A DNA stretch of 64,000 bases from Flavobacterium sp. I-STPP5a (GCF_009764685.1 NZ_VHLM01000023.1:1-64000), one strand, 5' to 3'; counted from the first letter of the stretch, positions 43,594 to 52,915 are shown. Program-made: numbers and translations. Notes: generated by a model from the sequence alone, not told the origin.

Positions 43594-45882
43594 TTAAACT
43601 TGTTTGGATTTCTTGCTAGCTTTTTCTTGAGCGTCAATCACTGCAATTGCCGCCATATTTACCATTTCCTCAACGCTTGCTCCTAATTGAAAAATGTGTA
43701 CTGGCTTACCCATTCCTAACATAATCGGTCCTATTGAATCCACCTTATTAAGTTCTTTCAATAGTTTATACGTAATATTTGCCGATTCTAGATTTGGGAA
43801 AACCAACGTATTTACTTTTTTCCCAGCTAGTTTTGAAAATGGAAACTTCTCTTTTAACATTTCAGGGTTCAAAGCAAAGTCGGCTTGAATTTCTCCATCA
43901 ATGATCATGTCCGGATAATTCTTATGTAAAAAGGCTACAGCTTCACGCACTTTTGAAGCATTCTCATTTGATGAAGATCCAAAATTAGAAAACGACACCA
44001 TAGCTATTACTGGCTCTACTCCAAACATTCTAGCAGTTTTAGCAGTCATGATTGCAATTTTGGCTAAATCATCTGCTGATGGGTTGATGTTTATTGCGGT
44101 ATCTGATAAAAACATTGGCCCACGAGCCGTCATCATCATATTTGTTGTAGCAATTATTGAAGCGCCAGCTGCTTTATCAATCAGTTGCAACATTGGTTTC
44201 ACTACAGATGGATAACTTCTTGAATGTCCTGTTACCAGTGCATCGGCTTCATTTTCATTGACCATCATGGCTGCAAAATAATTTCTTTCGCGCATGAGTT
44301 TTTGAGCATCTAGAAGTGAAATACCGCGACGTTGTCTTGTAGACCAGTACGTTGAGGCAAATTTATTTCTTCTTGACTCTTCCTCTTTAATTTTTGGATC
44401 AATAATAGGCACATCAGCATCAAAGCCAATTTCTTCTTTTAGTTCCAATATAATTTCTTTGTTCCCTAGTAAAATTGGGAAACCAATACCTTCTTCGTGT
44501 ACTATTTGAGCTGCTTTTAAAACATCCAAATGATCTGCTTCGGCAAAAACGATTCGTTTTGGATCCATCTTGGCTCTATTGGTAATCAAACGAACCATTT
44601 TGTTATCGTTACCCAAACGATCGTTCAATTCTTCTTCGTATTTTTTCCAATCTGTAATAGGGTTTAATGCTACGCCAGACTCCATAGCTGCTTTGGCTAC
44701 AGCCGGTGCAACAATAGATATTAATCTTGGATCAAAAGGTTTTGGAATGATGTAATCTCTACCAAAATTAAGTTTTGTAGCTCCATAAGCCACATTAACT
44801 TGTTCTGGAACAGATTCCTTAGTCAATAAAGCAAGTGCTTTAACAGCAGCCATTTTCATAGCTTCATTAATTTTGGTAGCACGTACGTCTAGAGCACCTC
44901 TAAAAATGTAAGGAAAACCTAAAACGTTATTAACTTGGTTAGGAAAATCTGATCTTCCTGTTGCCATAATAACATCTTTACGTGTTGCAATAGCTACATT
45001 ATAATCAATTTCTGGATCCGGATTTGCCATAGCAAAAACGATAGGATTATCAGCCATTGTAAGCAGCATCTCTGGAGACATTAATCCTCCTGTAGACAAT
45101 CCTAGAAAAATATCAGCATCTACTAAAGCCTCGGCAAGAGACATTGAAGGGATATTTTTTGCATATTTTAATTGCAGTTCAGACAAACTTGGGTTGTCAC
45201 TTGTTAACAAACCTTTGCTGTTGAACATGAAAATATTCTCAACCTTAACACCCAATAGAACATACAAATCAGCACAAGCAAGTGCCGCCGATCCTGCTCC
45301 TGAAACCACCATTTTAACCTCTTCGGCTTTCTTATCAGCAAGTTCAAGCGCGTTCAACAATGCCGCTGATGAAATGATAGCCGTACCGTGTTGATCATCA
45401 TGCATTACAGGAATATTTAACTCCTCTACCAAACGCCTTTCTATTTCAAAAGATTCTGGTGCTTTGATATCCTCAAGATTGATCCCTCCAAAAGTAGGAG
45501 CAATATTCTTAACCGTTTGGATGAACTCTTCAATATCTTTCGTTCCTATTTCAATATCAAAAACATCAATATCTGCAAAAATTTTAAACAACAAACCTTT
45601 TCCTTCCATTACTGGTTTTGAAGCTTCGGGACCTATATCCCCTAGACCCAAAACAGCAGTACCGTTTGTAATTACGGCTACTAGATTTCCTTTGGCAGTA
45701 TATTTGTAAACGTTATTGATATCTTTTGCAATTTCTAAACATGGCTCAGCAACTCCTGGAGAATATGCTAGTGACAAATCTCTTTGCGTAGCATATTTTT
45801 TGGTTGGAACAACTTGAATTTTTCCTGGAGTAGGCTTAGCGTGGTATAATAATGCTTCTCTTCTTTTGTTATTTTTGTCCAT
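43594..45882 (-). CDS. maeB: NADP-dependent malic enzyme with phosphotransacetylase-like domain
   Basis: A 762-residue hybrid enzyme. Residues about 10-160 are the malic enzyme N-domain (LSLAYSPGVAEPC), 165-410 the NAD(P)-binding domain (VVSGAGSAALACADLY, MANPDPEI), and 425-762 a Pta-like domain (RIVFAEADHLDVLKAAQ, ATNMMMTARGPMF). It oxidatively decarboxylates malate to pyruvate, making NADPH; the C-terminal domain is usually regulatory (acetyl-CoA responsive) and not an active Pta. The ATG at 45882 is preferred. A -7 box (TATCTTTG, minus strand) is at 45907-45914. ruvA follows 94 bases downstream. Confidence 0.95.
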   Translation of the reverse strand: MDKNNKRREALLYHAKPTPGKIQVVPTKKYATQRDLSLAYSPGVAEPCLEIAKDINNVYKYTAKGNLVAVITNGTAVLGLGDIGPEASKPVMEGKGLLFKIFADIDVFDIEIGTKDIEEFIQTVKNIAPTFGGINLEDIKAPESFEIERRLVEELNIPVMHDDQHGTAIISSAALLNALELADKKAEEVKMVVSGAGSAALACADLYVLLGVKVENIFMFNSKGLLTSDNPSLSELQLKYAKNIPSMSLAEALVDADIFLGLSTGGLMSPEMLLTMADNPIVFAMANPDPEIDYNVAIATRKDVIMATGRSDFPNQVNNVLGFPYIFRGALDVRATKINEAMKMAAVKALALLTKESVPEQVNVAYGATKLNFGRDYIIPKPFDPRLISIVAPAVAKAAMESGVALNPITDWKKYEEELNDRLGNDNKMVRLITNRAKMDPKRIVFAEADHLDVLKAAQIVHEEGIGFPILLGNKEIILELKEEIGFDADVPIIDPKIKEEESRRNKFASTYWSTRQRRGISLLDAQKLMRERNYFAAMMVNENEADALVTGHSRSYPSVVKPMLQLIDKAAGASIIATTNMMMTARGPMFLSDTAININPSADDLAKIAIMTAKTARMFGVEPVIAMVSFSNFGSSSNENASKVREAVAFLHKNYPDMIIDGEIQADFALNPEMLKEKFPFSKLAGKKVNTLVFPNLESANITYKLLKELNKVDSIGPIMLGMGKPVHIFQLGASVEEMVNMAAIAVIDAQEKASKKSKQV

Positions 45883-45906
45883 TTTTTTAGCTTTTATTCT
45901 ATAACA

Positions 45907-45914
45907 CAAAGATA
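45907..45914 (-). promoter_or_regulatory. -7 promoter element for maeB
   Basis: Minus-strand TATCTTTG fits TAnnTTTG exactly, 24 bases upstream of the ATG at 45882. There is no TTG at the -33 distance. Confidence 0.42.
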
Positions 45915-46037
45915 GAAGACTTGGTTTAAAAAGTCAGCTTTTATACTATTCTTTTCAAATTTTGGGCTCTTTTATTATCTTGTAAACTAATATAGCCGCA
46001 TATAAATGCAGCTATATCAATGTTATAAAATATTTAT

Positions 46038-46463
46038 TTACTGTGTAATATAGGTATTTAAATGCTGTATAGTATCTTTTTGCAACTCTATTATTGCTTT
46101 TACAACATCGCTTATGGATATAATTCCTATTACAATATCATTCTCTAAAACGGGCAAGTGACGTACTCTTTTTGTACTCATTAACTCCATACAAAAATCC
46201 AAATTATCTGTTGGTTTTACGGTCACCACATTTGTCTCCATAATTTCATGAACAAATGTTTTCTTTGAAGATTTTGCTTTTAAAACAATTTTCCTAGCAT
46301 AATCCCGCTCTGATAAAACTCCTTTTAGCTCTGTGTCTTCAATAATGAGGATGGCTCCAATGTTTTTTTCACTCATAATGGTCAGAGCTTCGTAGACTGT
46401 ATGGGTTGATAGTATAGAGAATACCTCTTTCCCTTTTGTGCTTAAAATTTGGTTTACTGTCAT
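46038..46463 (-). CDS. CBS-pair protein
   Basis: A 141-residue protein made only of two CBS motifs: MTVNQILSTKG to GVLSERDYARKIVL, and IMETNVVTVKPTDNLDFCMELM to GIISISDVVKAII. The SERDYARK and VRHLPVLEND segments are typical of stand-alone CBS proteins that bind adenine nucleotides and dimerise as a disc. The ATG at 46463 is chosen over a TTG two codons upstream. Its partner is unknown. It lies 80 bases downstream of the fructokinase gene on the same strand and could be read from that operon. Confidence 0.87.
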   Translation of the reverse strand: MTVNQILSTKGKEVFSILSTHTVYEALTIMSEKNIGAILIIEDTELKGVLSERDYARKIVLKAKSSKKTFVHEIMETNVVTVKPTDNLDFCMELMSTKRVRHLPVLENDIVIGIISISDVVKAIIELQKDTIQHLNTYITQ

Positions 46464-46549
46464 AATCAATTCATTTAGTGGATGATAAAGTTATAAAAAA
46501 TAAACATAAAAGGATATAAATTGTAGTAAGAATATCTTTTGCCAGGTAG

Positions 46550-47485
46550 CTACTCTAATTCGATAAACGAACCAATATCAATATTAGTAGGAAGTCTGCC
46601 GACATTTTGCAATTTAAGAACTGCAAGTTTTTGAGCTATCGTAATAGTATCATTAAAATTTTTATTCAAAAGTTGCGCATACAAAAAGCCTGTCCAAAAT
46701 GCATCACCAGCACCTGTGGCATCTTTTATTTCTAGAACTGGAATTGATTCCTGATGAAAAAGCCCAAACTCTTTGTCTGACAAAACCACTCCTTCTTTTC
46801 CTTTTGTCAAGCAAATTGTGGAAGCACCTAGGTCATGAAAATATTCAAAAATAAAATCTTCGGTTTTTGCTTCTGAAAACAGCCTGTAGCAATCATCCTC
46901 ACTTAGTTTTACTAATGGATCCGTTGCTAAATACTCTTTCAGCACCGATTTAGCTTCCTCTCTATCCTTCCAAATTCGTTCCGAAAAATTAATATCGATA
47001 CTTGTTTTCAATCCCAATTGCTTTGCTCTTTTAGCGCTTTCAAGAATGGTGGTGCGAGCAGGTTCTTTACTTAATGCGAAACAAGTTGTATGAAAAATTT
47101 TGGCTTTTTCGAGTAAATCATCTGTAATTTGATCCGGGTAAATTTGAGAATCAGCTTCTCTAAAAGGAATAAAATCAGGGGTTCCCGTAGATTTAGAAAC
47201 AAATATCACCGAAGTTGGCTTATCATCAATTTTTTTAACATAAGAAGTAATGACATTATTAGCCTTCAATTTACGAACGATATACTCTCCTAATCCATCT
47301 TGACCACAAGTGGCTACTAAAGCTGATTTCAAGCCTAATCTTGTTGCATTAACAGCAACATTTGTAGGGGATCCACCTAAAAATCGATGGAAATCTTTAG
47401 TTCTATTAATTGAAGTGTCAATTTGATGACCTATAAAATCAATTACAACTTCCCCAATACAAATTATATCAATAGATTTTTTCAT
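46550..47485 (-). CDS. PfkB-family sugar kinase, probable fructokinase
   Basis: A 311-residue ribokinase-fold kinase. N-terminal signature GEVVIDFIG and LGGSPTNVAVNATRLG; C-terminal signature DATGAGDAFWTGF (255-267) with catalytic Asp261. The GGSP..NVA and FIPFREADSQ segments are typical of bacterial fructokinases. Last gene of the sugar locus, 4 bases after the GH100-like hydrolase. It would phosphorylate fructose released from sucrose or a similar sugar. Fructokinase is inferred from context and family; other PfkB substrates remain possible. Confidence 0.85.
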   Translation of the reverse strand: MKKSIDIICIGEVVIDFIGHQIDTSINRTKDFHRFLGGSPTNVAVNATRLGLKSALVATCGQDGLGEYIVRKLKANNVITSYVKKIDDKPTSVIFVSKSTGTPDFIPFREADSQIYPDQITDDLLEKAKIFHTTCFALSKEPARTTILESAKRAKQLGLKTSIDINFSERIWKDREEAKSVLKEYLATDPLVKLSEDDCYRLFSEAKTEDFIFEYFHDLGASTICLTKGKEGVVLSDKEFGLFHQESIPVLEIKDATGAGDAFWTGFLYAQLLNKNFNDTITIAQKLAVLKLQNVGRLPTNIDIGSFIELE

Positions 47486-47489
47486 TTTT

Positions 47490-48665
47490 TTAAACTAAAT
47501 ATTTAAAATCACTGTAAATACTTTGATGCAACATTACAGTTGCAGCTGCGCTCCATGTGCAATATAAAACTCCATTAGGCAATTGGGTTTTACTATTGAA
47601 ATTTTCGTAAAAACTATAATTATCAATTTTATTAATAGCATTTATAGCTTGAAGTATTTCTATAGCTTCTTCTTTTTTTGCAGAAGATAACAAGGCGAGT
47701 CCATAAAAACCATTAACCATAGACCAACTTCCGCCATTATGAAATTCGTTTGGAAAGTTCCTAAATTCGTATTTATAATTATTTTTAAGCAAGTTCCAGT
47801 CAGGGTCATTCTCTTTTATTGGCGGCCAGAAAGCAGGCAGCAACTTTAATGGCATTTTGTTTTTCAACCCTAATGAATACGACACTACATCTTCTTGAAG
47901 TGTAGGAGTTCCAATCTTTAAGAGTAGTACTAAGGAATTAGCAAAAGCATCAAACTGCATCTTATAACCTGCTGGAGAAAACGAACAAGGCATGAAATTT
48001 TGAATATTAGCTTCCTTGTATGCTCTTTCGTGGTATTTCTCTCCAACTGAGTTTGGACAAAAATTAATTACTAACTGTTGCGTAATTTGTTCAATTTTAC
48101 TTGCTATCAAATCACTTTTGCAAAAATAATTATAACTTTTAAGAGCCCATACTCTCAATAATTGATCATACAGCACATACCCATCTGTTATGTATTCATC
48201 AGCCCAATTACCAGAAAGAGGCACATAAAGCAAATGTTTATTATTAAATTCCCAAGCTTCTAAAAGCTGTAAACACTTTTGAATATTACTCTCATATTTT
48301 TGAATGAATGCGTGGTCCTTTTTATAAAAAGCGAATTGACAAACACCAATAATAAACCATGTTACTGCATCAACTCTACCTGCTAAACCTCCATAGCTCA
48401 CTTCTACATTATCTCCATCTATCATTACATTTGAAGGAATTGTACCGTTATGATGCTGATTTTTTGCTAATGTTTCTAATGTATCAGCAAAGGTCTCAAT
48501 CAAATTTTCATCGGAAGAGGCTAATGCTGCTAAACCACAAATAACTCCATCTCTAGCCCAAACTCTTTTGTAATTTGAAATGTTTTGAGCACTTGCTAAA
48601 AATCCTTCTTTAGACGAAGCATTATGTAATAGTTCAATTGCTTTTTTATAATCTATATTTTCCAT
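47490..48665 (-). CDS. GH100-like (alpha/alpha)6 glycoside hydrolase, probable intracellular invertase
   Basis: A 391-residue protein without signal peptide, so cytosolic. Helical repeats suggest an (alpha/alpha)6 barrel. Motifs: YKRVWARDGVI (about 32-42), GRVDAVTWFI with Asp99, GNWADEYITDGYVLYDQ (Asp156/Glu157), and FHNGGSWSMVNGF near 320. HNGGSW is typical of GH100 alkaline/neutral invertases; WARD also recalls amylo-alpha-1,6-glucosidases (GH133), the main alternative. It overlaps the permease stop by one base (TAATG) and is followed 4 bases later by a fructokinase, which favours sucrose hydrolysis to glucose and fructose. Confidence 0.75.
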   Translation of the reverse strand: MENIDYKKAIELLHNASSKEGFLASAQNISNYKRVWARDGVICGLAALASSDENLIETFADTLETLAKNQHHNGTIPSNVMIDGDNVEVSYGGLAGRVDAVTWFIIGVCQFAFYKKDHAFIQKYESNIQKCLQLLEAWEFNNKHLLYVPLSGNWADEYITDGYVLYDQLLRVWALKSYNYFCKSDLIASKIEQITQQLVINFCPNSVGEKYHERAYKEANIQNFMPCSFSPAGYKMQFDAFANSLVLLLKIGTPTLQEDVVSYSLGLKNKMPLKLLPAFWPPIKENDPDWNLLKNNYKYEFRNFPNEFHNGGSWSMVNGFYGLALLSSAKKEEAIEILQAINAINKIDNYSFYENFNSKTQLPNGVLYCTWSAAATVMLHQSIYSDFKYLV

Positions 48666-50041
48666 TATACTATAGCTTCTTTTCGGTTTTTAACAGTTAT
48701 AAAAAGAGTGAAAACTGCACCTAAAATTAAAAAGACACCTGCTAGTTTAATCACATTCAATGGATTCCTTCCTAATAAATCATATACAAAGTATTGCATG
48801 GTCAAGACTTGAATCGCCATTGGTATAACAATAAACATGTTGAAAATACCCATATAAATACCCGTTTTATCTTTTGGAATAGAGCCAGCCAAAAGCTGAT
48901 AAGGCATAGCCATCATAGAAGCCCACGAAATCCCTAAACCAAATGAGTATAAAAAGATGGTTGTTACGGCTACGTTTTCTCCAAACGGATTGTGCATTAC
49001 AAATAGAACATCTACATTGTTTAAAAATGGAATACTTAATAAACCTATTCCGCCCAATAATAAAGCGAAAAAATGAACTCCTTTTGCCCCGATTTTAAGA
49101 GCTAAAGGAACCAGTAAAAAAGCAACCATAAAACAAATGATATTATAGGTTCCATTTAAACTGCCAGTCAACAATTGAGCTTGAGAAAACCCTTCTGATG
49201 CTTGGTCTGTAGTCTTAAAAATAGAAATTGAAAGTGTGGATGTGATGTATTGCCAGTAACAAAACATGGCGTACCAAGTAAAGAATTTAACCGGTATTAA
49301 TTGTTTCATTGTTAAGGGCATGGTACGGAAAGCCATTACAATGTCTACTAAAACCGTTTTAAAAATATTTTGATTCTTCTTTTCTTTAATTACTGCTAAC
49401 TCCTCTTCAGTGGGTGGATATTCTTTTGTTGTAAAAACTGAAATCAAAACCGAAACAATAGCAGCAAAAGCTCCAATGAAAAAAGCCCAATAAGTATACG
49501 TTGGGATCCCATTTGATAATTTATCCGTAATTGCCAGAATTCCAAAAGCCACTAAAATAGCAGGGGTAAAATTAGCCAATGTTATACCTAATCCTGTAAA
49601 GAAACTTTGCATCAAAAAACCTAATGATTGTTGTTTTTGATCTAATTTGTCGGCTATAAAGGCACGATATGGCTCCATGGCCAAATTATTTGCAGCATCT
49701 AAAATCCACAGCAAACTTGCTGCCATAAAAATAGAATTAGAAAAAGGCATTACCAGCAATGCAAAACTTGAGATTAAAGCTCCAATAAGGAAAAATGGTT
49801 TTCGGCGACCAAATTTTGGTGACCAAGTGCCGTCACTAATCGCCCCAACAATTGGCTGAATTATCAAACCGGTAATAGGACCAGCAAGCCACAACATCGG
49901 TAAGCTACCTTCATCAGCTCCTAGATATTTATAAATTGCACTCATGTTACTTTGTTGCAACCCAAAACTGAATTGAATTCCAAAGAACCCAAAATTCATG
50001 TTCCATATTTGCCAAAAATTAAGTTTTACCTTTTTAAACAT
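48665..50041 (-). CDS. MFS sugar transporter, SUT/GPH-like
   Basis: A 458-residue inner-membrane carrier with about 12 helices. The loop between TM2 and TM3, SDGTWSPKFGRRKPFFLIG (69-87), is the signature of the sucrose/maltose-type proton symporters (SUT, SLC45, GPH branch), as is the SxxDaannlAMEPYRAF region near 105-125. It should import the sugar from the periplasm. The receptor gene lies 91 bases upstream beyond a hairpin; the hydrolase starts on its stop codon. Sucrose is the likely substrate, with maltose possible. Confidence 0.85.
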   Translation of the reverse strand: MFKKVKLNFWQIWNMNFGFFGIQFSFGLQQSNMSAIYKYLGADEGSLPMLWLAGPITGLIIQPIVGAISDGTWSPKFGRRKPFFLIGALISSFALLVMPFSNSIFMAASLLWILDAANNLAMEPYRAFIADKLDQKQQSLGFLMQSFFTGLGITLANFTPAILVAFGILAITDKLSNGIPTYTYWAFFIGAFAAIVSVLISVFTTKEYPPTEEELAVIKEKKNQNIFKTVLVDIVMAFRTMPLTMKQLIPVKFFTWYAMFCYWQYITSTLSISIFKTTDQASEGFSQAQLLTGSLNGTYNIICFMVAFLLVPLALKIGAKGVHFFALLLGGIGLLSIPFLNNVDVLFVMHNPFGENVAVTTIFLYSFGLGISWASMMAMPYQLLAGSIPKDKTGIYMGIFNMFIVIPMAIQVLTMQYFVYDLLGRNPLNVIKLAGVFLILGAVFTLFITVKNRKEAIV

Positions 50042-50060
50042 GCTCCTATTCTTTTTTTAA

Positions 50061-50100
50061 ATTAAAAAAAGCAACTCCTATATTTAAAAATACAGGAATT
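50061..50100 (-). terminator. Hairpin with T-run between receptor and permease genes
   Basis: On the minus strand, 13-base arms AATTCCTGTATTT and AAATATAGGAGTT (two G-U pairs) are followed by GC and a 7-T run (50064-50070). It lies 33 bases after the receptor stop and before the permease start at 50041. It looks like a partial terminator that would lower expression of the downstream genes relative to the receptor. Confidence 0.62.
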
Positions 50101-50132
50101 GTCTAATCACTAATTAATCATGAAACATTTCA

Positions 50133-52757
50133 TTAAAATCTATATGACAAAGCCATAGAAATTGATCTTCCCGTCAATGACCTTGCTCTTACATAGTTTA
50201 CTGTATTCTCAGTTATATTTCCTTCTTCTGCCTCTGTAATTGCTAATGAGTTGAAAATATTATTACCAGATAGATTCACTGATAAACCTTTTGTCAAACC
50301 AACTTCTACAAAACCATTTACAATTACAAAACCATTCATTACAAGTTGATTTGAGTCTTGAGCAAAAGCTTTAGTCTGACCAATAAAACTTAGACCTAAA
50401 GTATTTTTCTTATCCATAAATTTAAACGTTGGCATTACACCATACATCAATTTAGGCTGTCTTCTTGGCTCATTTCCTTTATCTGCACCTGATGTTATTT
50501 CCGCTTTAGTATACGTCATTGAACCTCTAAGGTTTAAATTATCTGATAAATCATATGCTGACTCAAGCTCTAAACCTAAAGATTTGTAATTATTTTGTCT
50601 AATTACATTTGCTCCAGCCTCATAACCTGCTTGCTCATCAGTTTTAGAACCAAAAGCTGTTGCATAAACATATCCTTTATTAATTTTTTGTTTGTATCCA
50701 ATTTCGGATTGCATTAAAAAATCCAACGCGTTGATTTTATCTCCATCTAAATAATCCAAGCCATTAAATAAAATTCTATCAGCCTTTGCAGATGCACCTC
50801 TACTAACTCTAGCAAATAGTGATTGTTTCGCATTTAACAAATAGTTCCCTCCTAACGTGTATGAAAAATAGTCGTAAGTATAATTAACTGGAGTATCATT
50901 TGCAGTATTCACAGCAAAGACATTGTTCTCCGGTGCTGATAATATTCCGTCATTATTGATGTCGTAACTTGTTGCTGTCCCGCCTGTAAAAGAACCAGTA
51001 ACTTTTCCGTTATCATATCGTACCCCACCTTCAAAAGATAGGTTTTTAGATAAATCAAATGAAACATTTACGTAAGGTGCAGATACGTTATACTGCGTAT
51101 CGTAATTTCTAGCTAAATTACCCCAAGCAGGAGTTCCATAAGCATAGAGTCCGTTTTCAGATAATAGATTTCCGTTAACATCCTTTACATTAATTAAACG
51201 CGGATTATTGTCTGATACTTCTTGTAAGTAAGAGTTCCATAACCAAGACATTGAAACATTTTGCATCGATTTGAAAAATCCAAAAGTAACACCTAAATTA
51301 TCTATTTTCTTTGTCAATCTCAAATCATTCATAAAATTACTCATGTCGTTCAATTGTGTATCAAACATATGAACTCTAGCAACTAATCCATTTGGAATAT
51401 TAAAAGCTGTCCCATCATTTGCATAACTTAGCGTAGCGCCTGCACCAAAAGAATTTGCAATAGCAGTAGCTGTACCCAATTCAGCAGGAAATGGAGATAT
51501 AAAACCACCACTGTTTGCAGAATAACGTAAATTATCAGAAACTTTCCAGTTATTATCTAAATCAAAAGTAGCACTAGCACCTATAGATTTTGAAATAGGG
51601 TGCATTCCATTTGCAACTTTTTCTCTTCTTACATTTCCATCTGTCCCAAGCCCTACATTATGGTTTAAATAAATAGATTGCATTGATCCTCTAGTAGCAT
51701 CATATCCATCTACGCTCGTCCACTTTGGATTAGCATTTGTTCCAGAAACCTGAACAGGCATTGGCATATATGCTACTGCTCTATCATTTAAAAATTTAGC
51801 ATAAACTGTTACTGATCCTTTTTCAAACTCTTTTGTAATATTGAATTTTACTTGGCCACCATTATTACTATTAAAACCCGTTTTTCTAACGCCTTCACCT
51901 GTTCTATAAAAACCACCTACATGAAAATACAATCCATCACCTATTTTAGCCCCATAATCAATATCTGTTCTGAAATTTTCATAATCTAGTCCAAAAGTAG
52001 TACTCATAGTTCCTCCTTCAGTTTTCCCAGTTTTACTAATGAAATTGATAATTCCTCCAGGAGAATTAGAAGATAATGTTGAAGCTGAACCTCCACGAAT
52101 AGCCTCAATTCTTGCCACATTACCATCAAATCTTGTAAAGATATCAGCCGTTGCAAAAGCAATATCTCCAAATAATAATACCGGAAGGCCATCTTCTTGA
52201 ATTTGCAAATATTTAGAACCTCCAGATGATATTGGCACACCACGAACTGATATATTTGAATTTCCTTCTCCTCCAGATGATTCTGAGCGTATTCCTGGAA
52301 TTGTTCTAAAAATCTCAGCAGTAGATCTTGGTGCAGACTGCTCTATTTCTTTTGTATTTATTGAAGTAATAGAAACACTAGATTTAATTTTTGTTCTAGG
52401 ATTAACTACACCTGTAATAATAACATCATCAAGCACATTATTATCTTCGGTTAAAGTTATATTCTTAATCACATTTCCATTTACTTCAATTTTAAACATA
52501 ACATTTTTATATCCAATGTATGAAGCAATAAAATCAAAAGTTCCATTTTTAAGATTTGAAAAATTATATTTTCCATCAATATCTGTAACAACTGACTTTG
52601 AGGAATCTTTAATTAAAATATTAACACCTAGTATTGGTGCTCCATTAACATCCGAAACAACTCCTGCAACGGTCGAATTTTGCGCAAAAGAAAGATTAAA
52701 TAGTAGTAATGCTACAATAATCCCTATTTGCTTGATTAATAAAATAAATCTTTTCAT
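50133..52757 (-). CDS. TonB-dependent receptor of the sugar locus
   Basis: An 874-residue outer-membrane receptor. Signal peptide about 1-25 (ending SFAQ), a carboxypeptidase-regulatory-like domain (about 28-105, VAGVVSDVNGAPILGVNI), a plug (about 125-245, TAEIFRTIPGIRSESSGG, NISVRGVP) and a barrel ending in the terminal aromatic SYRF. It has no SusD partner, so it is a TonB receptor of the single-protein kind. It is divergent from the LacI gene, with two operators between them, and heads the permease-hydrolase-kinase set. Likely ligand: sucrose or a short fructoside. Confidence 0.9.
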   Translation of the reverse strand: MKRFILLIKQIGIIVALLLFNLSFAQNSTVAGVVSDVNGAPILGVNILIKDSSKSVVTDIDGKYNFSNLKNGTFDFIASYIGYKNVMFKIEVNGNVIKNITLTEDNNVLDDVIITGVVNPRTKIKSSVSITSINTKEIEQSAPRSTAEIFRTIPGIRSESSGGEGNSNISVRGVPISSGGSKYLQIQEDGLPVLLFGDIAFATADIFTRFDGNVARIEAIRGGSASTLSSNSPGGIINFISKTGKTEGGTMSTTFGLDYENFRTDIDYGAKIGDGLYFHVGGFYRTGEGVRKTGFNSNNGGQVKFNITKEFEKGSVTVYAKFLNDRAVAYMPMPVQVSGTNANPKWTSVDGYDATRGSMQSIYLNHNVGLGTDGNVRREKVANGMHPISKSIGASATFDLDNNWKVSDNLRYSANSGGFISPFPAELGTATAIANSFGAGATLSYANDGTAFNIPNGLVARVHMFDTQLNDMSNFMNDLRLTKKIDNLGVTFGFFKSMQNVSMSWLWNSYLQEVSDNNPRLINVKDVNGNLLSENGLYAYGTPAWGNLARNYDTQYNVSAPYVNVSFDLSKNLSFEGGVRYDNGKVTGSFTGGTATSYDINNDGILSAPENNVFAVNTANDTPVNYTYDYFSYTLGGNYLLNAKQSLFARVSRGASAKADRILFNGLDYLDGDKINALDFLMQSEIGYKQKINKGYVYATAFGSKTDEQAGYEAGANVIRQNNYKSLGLELESAYDLSDNLNLRGSMTYTKAEITSGADKGNEPRRQPKLMYGVMPTFKFMDKKNTLGLSFIGQTKAFAQDSNQLVMNGFVIVNGFVEVGLTKGLSVNLSGNNIFNSLAITEAEEGNITENTVNYVRARSLTGRSISMALSYRF

Positions 52758-52802
52758 GGTCTTAAAATAAATTAGTTAATAACTTTTATTTGGTTTAATT
52801 AT

Positions 52803-52810
52803 CAAATGTA
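52803..52810 (-). promoter_or_regulatory. -7 promoter element of the sugar-locus receptor
   Basis: Minus-strand TACATTTG fits TAnnTTTG exactly, 46 bases upstream of the receptor ATG. No TTG lies at the -33 distance, as expected for a promoter that needs an activator. Confidence 0.5.
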
Positions 52811-52845
52811 TAATTATAAAGAACTAAAATAACGAATACCGCAAA

Positions 52846-52859
52846 CGAAAACGTTTTCG
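52846..52859. promoter_or_regulatory. LacI-family operator 1
   Basis: Perfect 14-base palindrome CGAAAACGTTTTCG with the central CG typical of LacI-family sites. It is centred about 54 bases upstream of the inferred receptor transcription start, outside the -7/-33 region. Confidence 0.88.
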
Positions 52860-52865
52860 AATTAC

Positions 52866-52879
52866 CGAAAACGTTTTCG
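52866..52879. promoter_or_regulatory. LacI-family operator 2
   Basis: Second exact copy of CGAAAACGTTTTCG, 20 bases (about two helical turns) from the first, so both sites face the same side of DNA. It ends 36 bases before the lacI-family ATG, placing it over or near that gene's own promoter and allowing autoregulation. Confidence 0.88.
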
Positions 52880-52915
52880 ATTTGATATAAAAAAATATTT
52901 CCCCATATTTGTTTA

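Noticed and set aside
43594..45882. Malic enzyme/Pta fusion as a new enzyme
   Set aside because: MaeB-type malic enzymes with a C-terminal phosphotransacetylase-like regulatory domain are common. This one has the usual length and motifs.
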